NCBI GenBank assembly: GCA_026996635.1
Contig: JALWKH010000369.1
Coordinates: forward strand, 1 to 10,706
Origin: Bacteroidales bacterium
Lineage (GTDB): Bacteria; Bacteroidota; Bacteroidia; Bacteroidales; JALTDM01
Direction: 5' to 3'
Length of the DNA: 10,706 nt
How positions within the stretch are numbered: the first letter of the stretch is position 1; each line of letters begins with the position of its first letter. Position numbers and translations under genes: made by a program. Under the pieces are notes generated by a model. That model had not been told where the DNA came from, did not search any database, and saw nothing but the letters and a program-made list of their open reading frames with translations. Of this stretch, positions 1 through 7,872 are shown piece after piece.

Positions 1-85
1 AATTGTAGCCGAGTTCTTTTACCAATTTTTTTATTTCTTCTTCCGTCAAACCAATGTGACGACTGTATAAAGCATTGGGATTCAT
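1..85 (-). CDS. gcvP: Glycine dehydrogenase (decarboxylating), P-protein of the glycine cleavage system; N-terminal fragment
   Basis: Reading leftward from an ATG at 85-83, 28 codons are open up to the window edge; the remainder of the gene is outside. The peptide begins MNPNALYSRHIGLTEEEIKK and ends near ELGYN. An RHIG motif close to the N-terminus, followed by an acidic helix and an L-G-(Y/V) step, is the typical opening of the long single-chain glycine dehydrogenase, the PLP enzyme that decarboxylates glycine and passes the aminomethyl group to the lipoyl H-protein. A good -7 promoter box lies about 28 bp upstream of the start. The assignment rests on a short N-terminal match only, so another protein with a similar start cannot be excluded. 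Confidence 0.6.
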   Translation of the reverse strand, partial: MNPNALYSRHIGLTEEEIKKLVKELGYN

Positions 86-112
86 TGTGTTTAATAGTTT
101 TTTAATTCAAGC

Positions 113-120
113 CAAATATA
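113..120 (-). promoter_or_regulatory. Bacteroidota -7 promoter box for the leftward gcvP-like gene
   Basis: On the minus strand this reads TATATTTG, an exact match to the TAnnTTTG consensus of the Bacteroidota primary sigma factor. Transcription would start near 106, giving a leader of about 20 nt before the ATG at 85. I see no clear TTTG -33 element at the expected spacing, which is common for such promoters. Confidence 0.5.
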
Positions 121-174
121 AGATAAATTTGCTTAAAAATTGTTGTTGTTTTTTATTAAAGAAAAAAATGTGTG

Positions 175-204
175 TTGCCGATAAAATTTATCTGACTATA
201 TTTG
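175..204 (+). promoter_or_regulatory. Promoter of the three-gene rightward cluster
   Basis: TATATTTG at 197-204 matches the Bacteroidota -7 consensus TAnnTTTG exactly. A partial -33 element (TTG, 175-177) sits 19 bp upstream, within the usual 19-21 bp spacing. The predicted transcription start is around 210, about 20 nt before the ATG at 230. With the box at 113-120 on the other strand it forms a divergent promoter region. Confidence 0.55.
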
Positions 205-229
205 TAAAACATAACATTTACAATTTGAA

Positions 230-865
230 ATGAGAAAGATTTTATTTGTTTTTTTCGCTATTCTTTCAATTTTAGCAGCATCTCAAACAGATACATTGGT
301 TTTGTTAACGGGTAATAAGTTACCGATTAAAGGATATTCAAAGTTGGAAAACGGTATGTACAGGTTTGAGGTTATTAAAAAGCACAAAGTCAAAAGTGTT
401 GATTTTTATCCTTCAGAACTTTTTGTAGTTAAGCACCAAGATGGCAGTATAACAAATCTTTTTCGTGAGTTTTACGATAAGGAATCAGGCTTGAACTTTA
501 CTTTTGACAATGCTAAAGAGTATGTAAAAGGTGAAATTTTTGCAAGGAGGACTTATAAATTCACCGGAGGTAAAATAATAAATTTCATAATTGGGGCTGT
601 TGCTCCGGTTGTTTCGTCTGCACTTACCGGAACTATTATTTTTTCACCGTTGTTGCCGTTTGCATCTGCAGTAATAATTGGTTATGTAAGAAATTCCCCC
701 GAACTTTTTGATAAGAAGTTCCCTAATTTCAAAGACAATATATTTTTTAAGAAAGGATATATTGATGCTACTCGCATTATAAAATTGAGTAAGGGAACAA
801 AGTTCTCAATGATCGGGCTGCTTTCGGGTACGGCGGCATATATAATTGTTTCAAAAATACTTTGA
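230..865 (+). CDS. Exported/membrane protein of unknown function, first of two tandem paralogues
   Basis: I do not recognise a named family for this 211-residue protein. Residues 1-18 form a signal peptide or N-terminal anchor (MRKILFVFFAILSILAAS) with a possible cleavage site before QTDT. Residues 21-80 look like a small beta-rich domain: DTLVLLTGNK opens it and a strand pattern E-LFVVKHQDGS closes it, reminiscent of the LxxG...FVxxxNG modules frequent in Bacteroidota exported proteins. Residues 115-152 are strongly hydrophobic with an FSPLLPF kink, so probably two membrane passes, and residues 192-210 form a third hydrophobic segment. Between them lies a basic stretch with ELFDKKF and FKKGY. 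The downstream gene encodes a clear paralogue with the same arrangement and starts 2 bp after this stop, so the two are almost certainly co-transcribed and may act together. Start chosen: the ATG 26 bp after the -7 box. No function can be assigned from sequence alone. Confidence 0.85.
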   Translation: MRKILFVFFAILSILAASQTDTLVLLTGNKLPIKGYSKLENGMYRFEVIKKHKVKSVDFYPSELFVVKHQDGSITNLFREFYDKESGLNFTFDNAKEYVKGEIFARRTYKFTGGKIINFIIGAVAPVVSSALTGTIIFSPLLPFASAVIIGYVRNSPELFDKKFPNFKDNIFFKKGYIDATRIIKLSKGTKFSMIGLLSGTAAYIIVSKIL

Positions 866-867
866 TT

Positions 868-1467
868 ATGAAAAAAATCGTGGTTGCTTTATTTTTTACA
901 GGTTCTTTTTTGTTGTCTATGGCTCAAAAAGATACATTGTGGCTGACGGACGGCAGGTATTTTATTGTAAAATCCGTTGAAATGAACGAAGACAGTTCAT
1001 ATAAGGTTACAGTTGTAAACGGTGAAAAAATAAAGATAAAAGAAGTTGAACCCGAAGAGATGTTTGTTTTGAACAAGCAAAACGGAACAGAGAAGATTTT
1101 TTACAATCCCGGAGAAGATGATTTGCCTTTCAAGGATATGAAAGATTTTGTGACAGGGGAAAATTTTGCACACAATAATTACAAGCCCACAGCCGCATCA
1201 ATAGCAAATTTTGTTATGTCCACGGGAATAAGTTTATTCTTGGGTATGCACGGAATGGTTTTTTATTCTCCTTTGGGTGTTCTAATTCCAACAGTTATTT
1301 TGGCTAACAAAAATCCTTCTGTTAAAAAGTTTGACAAGAGATACAATGATAATTTTAAGAACGGTTATGTTGTTGCAGCTAAGCACAAAAAAACACTTTG
1401 GTTGATAAAGGCAGGAATCGCAGGTATTTTAACCGGAGGAGGAATTTCTTTTATTATTGTCAAATAA
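868..1467 (+). CDS. Exported/membrane protein of unknown function, second of two tandem paralogues
   Basis: This 199-residue protein is a diverged copy of its upstream neighbour. I chose the ATG at 868, 2 bp after the upstream stop; an in-frame TTG at 862 would add only two residues and overlap the preceding gene. A signal peptide (residues 1-19, [19 protein letters not shown]) precedes QKDT. Shared landmarks with the upstream protein are DTL-L-(D/T)-G at 22-29, [11 protein letters not shown] at 63-73 (ELFVVKHQDGS in the partner), [10 protein letters not shown] at 92-101 (KEYVKGEIFA), a hydrophobic block at 111-147 with YSPL at 133-136, NP followed by KKFDKRY at 149-159, FKNGY at 163-167, and a C-terminal hydrophobic segment at 178-198. 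The likely layout is an exported beta-rich N-terminal domain and a C-terminal membrane part. A yjbQ-like gene follows 13 bp downstream in the same orientation. Function unknown. Confidence 0.85.
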   Translation: MKKIVVALFFTGSFLLSMAQKDTLWLTDGRYFIVKSVEMNEDSSYKVTVVNGEKIKIKEVEPEEMFVLNKQNGTEKIFYNPGEDDLPFKDMKDFVTGENFAHNNYKPTAASIANFVMSTGISLFLGMHGMVFYSPLGVLIPTVILANKNPSVKKFDKRYNDNFKNGYVVAAKHKKTLWLIKAGIAGILTGGGISFIIVK

Positions 1468-1480
1468 AAATTTTTGTGGT

Positions 1481-1900
1481 ATGAAAAGCTATAGAAAAGA
1501 ATTGTGGTTTAATACCCCGAACCGCAGGGATTTTATAAACATTACACCTGAAGTGGAAGAATGTGTGCGTGAAAGCGGTGTAAAGGAAGGTTTGTGTTTG
1601 GTGAATGCAATGCACATTACCGCAAGTGTTTTCATTAACGACGACGAGCCCGGATTACACCAAGATTTTGAAAGGTGGTTGGAAGAACTTGCTCCCGAAA
1701 AGCCTTACAGCCGTTATATGCACAACCGTACAGGCGAAGATAACGGCGATGCCCACCTAAAAAGACAGGTTATGGGGCGTGAGGTAGTTGTTGCCATTAC
1801 CAACGGCAGGTTGGATTTCGGTCCGTGGGAACAAATTTTTTACGGTGAATTTGATGGCAGGCGGAATAAAAGAGTGCTCGTTAAGATAATCGGGGAATAA
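1481..1900 (+). CDS. yjbQ: YjbQ / UPF0047 family protein (secondary thiamine-phosphate synthase family)
   Basis: At 139 residues from the ATG at 1481, this matches the usual 135-140 residue length of the YjbQ family, a compact beta protein. Family hallmarks are visible: [10 protein letters not shown] at 45-54 (HTSAS-type motif), the acidic and His residues in [12 protein letters not shown] at 56-67, AHLKRQVMG at 91-99, and [19 protein letters not shown] at 108-126 before the [13 protein letters not shown] end. Some members have weak thiamine-phosphate synthase activity when overproduced, but the physiological role of the family is unsettled. A TTG at 1457 in the same frame would overlap the upstream gene and add residues outside the conserved family, so I prefer the ATG. 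The gene is the last of a three-gene cluster and ends directly at a terminator. Its link to the two membrane proteins upstream may be only co-transcription. Confidence 0.88.
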   Translation: MKSYRKELWFNTPNRRDFINITPEVEECVRESGVKEGLCLVNAMHITASVFINDDEPGLHQDFERWLEELAPEKPYSRYMHNRTGEDNGDAHLKRQVMGREVVVAITNGRLDFGPWEQIFYGEFDGRRNKRVLVKIIGE

Positions 1901-1931
1901 AAAAAAGGGACTTTTGGAAGTCCCTTTTTTT

Positions 1932-1933
<2 letters not shown>
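1901..1933. terminator. Bidirectional intrinsic terminator between convergent yjbQ and ahcY
   Basis: A perfect stem GGGACTT (1907-1913) / AAGTCCC (1918-1924) encloses a 4-nt TTGG loop. It is flanked by an A tract (1901-1906) on the left and a T tract (1925-1933) on the right, so it gives a U-run for transcripts from either side. The A tract begins immediately after the yjbQ stop codon, and the ahcY stop codon (1934-1932) lies inside the opposite tract. Confidence 0.9.
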
Positions 1934-3407
<1,474 letters not shown>

Positions 3408-3409
3408 TT

Positions 3410-3645
3410 AAGCAGGCTTTAGCCTGTTTTTTGTTTAAAATACCTATTTTTATGATTAGCCCTGCCTTTTAAGGTGGAGACAAATGAATAAAAAAATGGT
3501 TGGCTTTAGCCTTCGCTTTTATATTGTTTTTTGTCATTCGATACAAAAGAACCAACAAAAAATGCTACTGCACGAATCTTTCGTGTAGGGTTTGTTTTTT
3601 GCGATTCAATCGCAAATATTTACATTCACACGATACAATCGTGCG
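3410..3645. repeat. Cluster of short palindromes in a gene-free spacer (REP-like or decayed dispersed repeat)
   Basis: The 350-bp spacer 3357-3706 has no credible gene. It holds several small inverted repeats. CAGGCT-tt-AGCCTG lies at 3413-3426, followed by a T run. GGCT-tt-AGCC at 3502-3511 shares the decamer GGCTTTAGCC with the first. CACGAA-tct-TTCGTG is at 3571-3585. A 9-bp perfect repeat, TTTGCGATT-c-AATCGCAAA, is at 3598-3616. CACGAT-aca-ATCGTG is at 3629-3643. An imperfect stem with G-T pairs may form around CTGCCTTTTAAGGTGG (3462-3477). The last three perfect elements share a C-G-A-(T/A) arm with a 3-nt centre. No convergent gene ends here to need terminators, so I read these as extragenic repeats, perhaps REP-like. 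No transposase is present in the window. Confidence 0.55.
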
Positions 3646-3672
3646 GTAACAATGGTTGTGTCAGCGTAAAAT

Positions 3673-3697
3673 AAAAAAGGCTGCCAAAAGACAGCCC
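3673..3697 (-). terminator. Intrinsic terminator of the lipoprotein / carboxynorspermidine synthase operon
   Basis: Read leftward, GGCTGTC, a TTTT loop and GGCAGCC form a 7-bp stem with one G-U pair (3696-3679), followed by a TTTTTT run (3678-3673). It lies about 10 bp after the stop codon of the leftward gene at 3707. Confidence 0.85.
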
Positions 3698-3706
3698 TAT
3701 TTATGT

Positions 3707-4912
3707 TTATACTTCCAAGTCCACATCAAATTTTTCGTGCCAAGGAAGTCCGTATTTATTCAACATATCCATAAACGGGTCGGGGTCAAATTGTTCTACA
3801 TTCCACACTCCGGGTTTCTTCCAAAGACCCTTCATAAATAATGCTGCACCGATTGTTGCGGGAACACCCGTTGTATAGTTTACGCATTGTGTGCCCGTTT
3901 CTTTGTATGCTTCGGGATGTTGGCAATTGTTGTAAACATAATAGGTGTGTTCTTTACCGTCTTTGATACCTTTTATCCTGCAGCCTATGGAAGTTTGACC
4001 TTTGTAATTTTCGCCGAGGCTACCCGGATCGGGTAATACTGCCTTTAGGAATTCCAGCGGTGCTATTTCGCAATCGCCTACTTTTATAGGTTCAATGGAA
4101 GTCATTCCCACATTCTGCAATACTCTGAGGTGTGTCAAATATTCTTCGCCGAAAGTCATCCAAAAACGTGCTCTTTTTATTGTCGGGAAATTCTTAACGA
4201 GTGATTCCAATTCTTCGTGATACATCAGATAAGATTCCCTTGGTCCTATTTCGGGATAATTCAGCGGTTTATGAATTTCCATCGGTTTGGTTTCAACCCA
4301 CTTGCCGTTTTCCCAATATTTGCCGTTTTGGGTAATTTCCCTTATGTTTATTTCGGGGTTGAAGTTTGTGGCAAAAGGTTTGCCGTGGTCGCCTGCGTTG
4401 CAATCAACTATGTCGAGGTAATGAATTTCATCAAAGTGGTGTTTAGCCGCATAAGCGGTAAATATGCTTGTTACACCCGGGTCAAAGCCGCAACCGAGAA
4501 TAGCGGTAATTCCGGCTTCTTTAAACCTGTCGTGGTATGCCCATTGCCACTTGTATTCGAATTTCGGAGTGTCTTTGGGTTCGTAATTTGCAGTATCCAA
4601 ATAGCTAACGCCTGTCTCCAGGCAAGCATCCATTATCGGTAAGTCCTGATAAGGCAGGGCAACATTTATAACCAAATCAGGCTTGAAGTCATTTATGAGG
4701 GCAACGGTTTCTTTTACATTGTCGGCATCTACTTGTGCGGTTTTAATTCTGTCTTTTCCGTATTTTTCGTTTACATCTTTTGCTATGGCATCGCATTTTG
4801 ATTTTGTACGGCTTGCCAACAAAATTTCATCAAAAACATCATTCATTTGTGCGGTTTTGTGGGCAACAACCCTACCTACACCGCCGGCTCCGATTATAAG
4901 TACTTTTCCCAT
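3707..4912 (-). CDS. Carboxynorspermidine synthase (saccharopine dehydrogenase / LYS1 family)
   Basis: The 401-residue protein is a cytosolic NAD(P)-dependent reductase of the saccharopine dehydrogenase family. The N-terminal Rossmann motif IIGAGGVGRVVAH is at 6-18, and ASRTKSKCDAIA at 33-44 holds the position that reads the cofactor ribose. NVALPYQDLPIMDACLETG (83-101), YLDTANYE (104-111) and GCGFDPGVTSIF (140-151) are typical of the branch that reductively condenses a diamine with aspartate semialdehyde to carboxynorspermidine or carboxyspermidine. The C-terminal signature includes GQTSIGCRIKG (305-315), NYTTGVPATIGAALF (345-359) and GVWNVEQFDPDPFMDMLNKYG (368-388). The length fits the family. 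The partner decarboxylase NspC is not in this window. True saccharopine dehydrogenase activity is the main alternative and is less likely in this lineage. The gene starts 15 bp after the lipoprotein gene's stop with no promoter in the gap, so the pair is probably an operon. Confidence 0.88.
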   Translation of the reverse strand: MGKVLIIGAGGVGRVVAHKTAQMNDVFDEILLASRTKSKCDAIAKDVNEKYGKDRIKTAQVDADNVKETVALINDFKPDLVINVALPYQDLPIMDACLETGVSYLDTANYEPKDTPKFEYKWQWAYHDRFKEAGITAILGCGFDPGVTSIFTAYAAKHHFDEIHYLDIVDCNAGDHGKPFATNFNPEINIREITQNGKYWENGKWVETKPMEIHKPLNYPEIGPRESYLMYHEELESLVKNFPTIKRARFWMTFGEEYLTHLRVLQNVGMTSIEPIKVGDCEIAPLEFLKAVLPDPGSLGENYKGQTSIGCRIKGIKDGKEHTYYVYNNCQHPEAYKETGTQCVNYTTGVPATIGAALFMKGLWKKPGVWNVEQFDPDPFMDMLNKYGLPWHEKFDVDLEV

Positions 4913-4927
4913 TTCTTTTGCGGTTTT

Positions 4928-5980
4928 TTAATTTGTTTCCATTATTTTAAACAATTCGTCCAGTTTCGGAGTAAGGATAATTTCCGTTCTTCTGTTTTTA
5001 GCCCTTGCTTCTTTTGTTTTGGCAGGGTCAACAGGCATATATTCTCCGTGTCCTGCAGCAGTAAGCCTTTTCGGGTCAATTTTTGAATTTGCCAAAATAT
5101 ATTTCACTACGGCTGTGGCTCGCTTGGTACTTAAATCCCAGTTATCTTCAATTCCGCCGCTTCCGTGATAAGGTACATCATCGGTATGACCGACTACCAT
5201 TATGTTTATGTCAGGATTTTCTTCAAGTACTTTTGCAAGTTTTTTCAACGCTTCTTTACCTCTCGGATCTATATCCCAACGCCCTGACTTGAACAAAAGT
5301 TTTTCTTGGAGTGATACATACACTTTACCGTTTTTAATTTCAACGTTAAGTCCTTGATTTTTGAATCCGAGGAGTGCATCCGCTACGGTTTTGCGCAGTG
5401 CTTCAACAACTGAGTCTTTTTTGTTAAGTATTTGTTGAAGTTCAATAAGTTTTTTGTTTTTTTCGGTAAGCAGGCTGTCCTTTCTGTCAAGTTCGGCATT
5501 TTTCCTGTCTATTTCTGCTTTTAAGGCTTCAAGATGCTGCTTTTTTTGATTCAGCATTTTTTCCAATTCCCTCAATGCGTCTTCTTTGGCTTGAAGTTCG
5601 TCTTTAGATTTTTGCAAATCAGCCAGAAGTTTTCTTATTTCCTCTGCGTCTTGCAGACTTCGCAATTTTTGTTTATTCAATAATTCATTGTTGAGGGCAT
5701 TTATTTTATCATATTGTTTTGTGAGTGTTCGCAAACTAGTATTCAAAACGGTTGTATCCCTAACCAACCCGTCTCTTTCCTTTTTTAAGGCTTTGAGTTT
5801 TGCTTTTAACTCTTTGATTTCAATTGTGTCTTTTCTCAGTTGTGCTTTATAAGATTTAAGGTTGTCTTCGCATTTTTGTTGTTTATCTTTGACATCCAGA
5901 TATTTGCGTTGAGGTACGCAAGAAAATAGCAATGCGCTTCCCAAAATTAAAAATGATATTGTTTTTATTGTTGTTTTCAT
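4928..5980 (-). CDS. OmpA-family peptidoglycan-binding lipoprotein with a long coiled coil
   Basis: The 350-residue protein begins with a lipoprotein signal peptide. The lipobox LFSC places the acylated cysteine at residue 21, so the mature protein is probably membrane-anchored and periplasm-facing. Residues 30-200 are charged and rich in Lys, Glu, Leu and Gln with heptad-like spacing, indicating a long coiled coil. Repeated phrases such as AELDRKDSLL, KLIELQQILNKKDS and EEIRKLLADLQ support this. Residues 225-338 form an OmpA/MotB-like domain: LLFKSGRWDIDPRG (228-241), VVGHTDDVPY (262-271), NWDLSTKRATAVVKYI (280-295), LTAAGHGEY (306-314) and AKNRRTEI (327-334). The Asp of GHTDD and the Arg of NRRTEI are the usual diaminopimelate-binding residues. 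The likely role is tethering an envelope structure to peptidoglycan; a specific partner is not evident. It is the first gene of a leftward pair with the polyamine enzyme. Confidence 0.92.
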   Translation of the reverse strand: MKTTIKTISFLILGSALLFSCVPQRKYLDVKDKQQKCEDNLKSYKAQLRKDTIEIKELKAKLKALKKERDGLVRDTTVLNTSLRTLTKQYDKINALNNELLNKQKLRSLQDAEEIRKLLADLQKSKDELQAKEDALRELEKMLNQKKQHLEALKAEIDRKNAELDRKDSLLTEKNKKLIELQQILNKKDSVVEALRKTVADALLGFKNQGLNVEIKNGKVYVSLQEKLLFKSGRWDIDPRGKEALKKLAKVLEENPDINIMVVGHTDDVPYHGSGGIEDNWDLSTKRATAVVKYILANSKIDPKRLTAAGHGEYMPVDPAKTKEARAKNRRTEIILTPKLDELFKIMETN

Positions 5981-6007
5981 TTGTCGAAAAACTTTGATTT
6001 GTTAGCA

Positions 6008-6015
6008 CAAAGATA
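6008..6015 (-). promoter_or_regulatory. -7 promoter box for the lipoprotein operon
   Basis: Reads TATCTTTG on the minus strand, identical to the ahcY box and an exact TAnnTTTG match, 28 bp before the ATG at 5980. A TTG-like -33 element at 6040-6042 is 24 bp away, slightly beyond the usual spacing, so it is doubtful. Confidence 0.5.
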
Positions 6016-6099
6016 AGTAAAATTTGTCTTTAAGAGAGCCAAGAAATTAGCCCAACATAAGAAAGCATAAATATTTTTTGAATTTGGGAGGGGAAAAAG

Positions 6100-6125
6100 A
6101 AAAAGGCGACCGTTGCCGCCTTTTT
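6100..6125. terminator. Intrinsic terminator after the beta-helix gene (symmetrical)
   Basis: AAAAAGGCG (6100-6108) pairs perfectly with CGCCTTTTT (6117-6125) around an 8-nt loop. It lies 13 bp beyond the stop codon of the leftward gene at 6139 and supplies a U-run in that direction. The sequence is symmetrical, but no rightward gene needs it. Confidence 0.85.
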
Positions 6126-6138
6126 CTGATAGTAAATT

Positions 6139-7602
6139 TTATAATTGTGGCATTTGGCAGCCGTATTTACCTTGATATTTTTTCATACCGGCTTTCATAG
6201 CATCTTCAAGGCTCATTCTGTGCAGCCATACATCGGTTTGTGATGCTACAGAGTTGCCTTGTAGCGGTAAGCCGAGCATACTTCTTATGTCGTTTGCCGT
6301 TGAGTTTTCGGCAGATACTTGTGAGTCGATTTGTGCTCTGGTTACAATTTTTCTGCCTGCATAAATTTTTGCCCATTCTTCACTTACCGGAACCGTAATT
6401 TTTGCACTTATGTTTCCTGTGGATTCTTCCGTAAGAATATCGGAATCGTCTTCTATGTCAGTAATCCTCATTTTTGTATTGAATTCACGGTAATCGTAAT
6501 TGTGGTTACCTGTAAACAAGTTATCTTTCAAAATCAACCCTTTGCATTTTTTTATGTTGTCAACACCGCCTTCGTCTCCGAAACCGAATACATTGTTTGC
6601 AACATAAAGCTTTCTTATTTCCGTATCCATTTTCAAGCCGTTGCCGCTATAGCTTGATGCCATTTCATCGTGACGCCAAGTAAACAGAATTGTGTTGTTT
6701 GTAATGTAATATTCACATTGGTCGGCAGGATTCTGTGTATGGTATAATGTCATTGCATATATACCTTCGCCTGTATTGTTTATTATCAAATTGTTGTCAA
6801 TTACAGCTTTACCTTTTTTACTTACAGATATTGAAAACACTCCGCCTGTTGGTGCGGTATTTACTGCTACACAGTTTTTTACTTCTACATTTGTGTATTT
6901 GCCTACCATTATTTTAATGGCACCGCTTTCGGGGGTGTTGTTTTTGCCCTTGGAAGCATTTGCTACACGATTGATTTTAAGTTGTTTATCGTCTGTGTAA
7001 AAATTTCTGTCGCCGTTATCAAATATTATTCCGTCAACAACTACAGTACCATTGTATTCGGGATATGTTTTGTCTGTTTCAATGATTAAGCGGTACTGAG
7101 TGCTTGTTTCGTTATACCTGTTTTCCCCCGTGAAAATGGTTTTGTACTTGCCCCACGGATCCCGGGTTGAGAAATCAGGGCTGTATCCGCCGATGATTTG
7201 AACAGGAACTTCTATTTTGTCTGAACCCCTTCCTTGGCGGCTTTTGTAAACTCCGCCTGCTATGTGAACAACATCTCCGGGTTGTAATTTGGAAATAAGG
7301 CTTGCAAGATCTTTTGCAGGTTGTTCTTTTGATCCTACTTTGCCGTGTCCTGTTGCTGCACATACATAATAATCTTTGCCTTTGGAGGCTTTGGCCGGTG
7401 CCGAACTGTTTGAAGATGTTGTTTTGCTGCTCGAACTTACTTTTGACGAACTGCTTGCTGCAGGCTTTTTAGTTGTGTTGGTTACTTTCGACTTTGCCGA
7501 ATTAAGTTTTCCTTTTAATTTGCCAAATTGTGCAAAACTTTCATTAGGAACAAATAAAATTGCCAATCCTAAAATCAATGCAAAAATTGTAATCTTTTTC
7601 AT
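6139..7602 (-). CDS. Secreted right-handed parallel beta-helix protein with a Ser/Lys-rich N-terminal linker
   Basis: This 487-residue protein has a clear signal peptide (1-24, ending ESFA before QFGK). Residues 25-76 are a low-complexity linker dominated by Ser, Lys, Thr and Ala, such as AASSSSKVSSSSKTTSSNSS, probably flexible. From residue 77 (DYYVCAATGHGKVGS) the pattern is that of a pectate-lyase-like beta helix: the opening DLASLISKLQPGDVVHIAGGVYKS (98-121) is the usual first-coil motif, and IKIMVGKYTNVEVKNCVAVN, KAVIDNNLIINNTGEGIYA, YYITNNTILFTW, LYVANNVFGFGD and LILKDNLFTGN are successive coils with Asn ladders. The last 90 residues are not helical repeats and include EDAMKAGMKKYQGKYGCQMPQL. 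No catalytic set of a polysaccharide lyase is recognisable and I see no type IX secretion C-terminal domain. It may bind or act on a surface glycan, but that is unproven. It is a single gene with its own promoter and terminator. Confidence 0.85.
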   Translation of the reverse strand: MKKITIFALILGLAILFVPNESFAQFGKLKGKLNSAKSKVTNTTKKPAASSSSKVSSSSKTTSSNSSAPAKASKGKDYYVCAATGHGKVGSKEQPAKDLASLISKLQPGDVVHIAGGVYKSRQGRGSDKIEVPVQIIGGYSPDFSTRDPWGKYKTIFTGENRYNETSTQYRLIIETDKTYPEYNGTVVVDGIIFDNGDRNFYTDDKQLKINRVANASKGKNNTPESGAIKIMVGKYTNVEVKNCVAVNTAPTGGVFSISVSKKGKAVIDNNLIINNTGEGIYAMTLYHTQNPADQCEYYITNNTILFTWRHDEMASSYSGNGLKMDTEIRKLYVANNVFGFGDEGGVDNIKKCKGLILKDNLFTGNHNYDYREFNTKMRITDIEDDSDILTEESTGNISAKITVPVSEEWAKIYAGRKIVTRAQIDSQVSAENSTANDIRSMLGLPLQGNSVASQTDVWLHRMSLEDAMKAGMKKYQGKYGCQMPQL

Positions 7603-7637
7603 AACATTAAAATTTTGTTTAAAATTGTTCTCGTTGA

Positions 7638-7669
7638 CAAATATAAACTAATTGGCATACAAAAAACAA
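7638..7669 (-). promoter_or_regulatory. Promoter of the beta-helix gene
   Basis: On the minus strand the -7 box TATATTTG (7645-7638) matches TAnnTTTG exactly. A TTG -33 element at 7669-7667 lies 21 bp upstream. This is one of the two best-spaced promoters in the window. Transcription would start near 7631, about 28 nt before the ATG at 7602. Confidence 0.55.
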
Positions 7670-7838
7670 TACTTAATTTTGATGAGTATAGGCTGATTTT
7701 ATTGATAATGAGAATATTATTTTCTGAGCTCATAGAGAAGCCGGATATGAAAAGTTAGTGTGTCGTGCTAAATTTTTATTTTTTGATACTGTAATTGCTT
7801 TACCTAAATTTAATGATATGTTGCTGTATTTTATTTTG
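7670..7838. other. AT-rich spacer between divergent promoters, nothing recognised
   Basis: This middle part of the 270-bp gap between the beta-helix gene and trxB is AT-rich and has stops in all frames at short intervals. I see no RNA gene, repeat or credible small protein. It probably only separates the two divergent promoters, and could hold regulator sites that I cannot recognise. Confidence 0.4.
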
Positions 7839-7846
7839 TAATTTTG
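7839..7846 (+). promoter_or_regulatory. -7 promoter box for trxB
   Basis: TAATTTTG matches TAnnTTTG exactly and lies 26 bp before the ATG at 7873, giving a leader of about 20 nt. That position supports translation from the upstream ATG that gives the extended N-terminus. No convincing -33 element is visible. Confidence 0.5.
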
Positions 7847-7872
7847 CACCGTTAAACTAAAAACGAAAGAGT

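Noticed and set aside
862..867. TTG start for the second paralogue, overlapping the upstream stop
   Set aside because: It adds only Met-Ile before an ATG that begins a typical signal peptide; the ATG at 868 is the simpler start.
1457..1480. TTG start extending the YjbQ protein by eight residues
   Set aside because: It overlaps the upstream coding region, and the ATG at 1481 gives the normal family length.
3410..3433. Palindrome with T run as a rightward terminator
   Set aside because: No rightward gene precedes it, since ahcY runs leftward away from it; it is better treated as one member of the palindrome cluster.
3410..3645. Possible CRISPR array in the palindrome-rich spacer
   Set aside because: The palindromes are 10-19 bp, differ from one another and are unevenly spaced. 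There are no identical direct repeats with equal spacers, and no cas genes are nearby.
3656..3841. Small rightward open frame overlapping the carboxynorspermidine synthase 3' end
   Set aside because: It runs antisense through a terminator and a well-conserved enzyme C-terminus and shows no protein-like pattern of its own.
4217..4642. 141-codon antisense frame inside the carboxynorspermidine synthase gene
   Set aside because: The opposite strand encodes clear family motifs across the whole interval; the antisense peptide is Phe/Val/Cys-rich shadow sequence with no promoter box.
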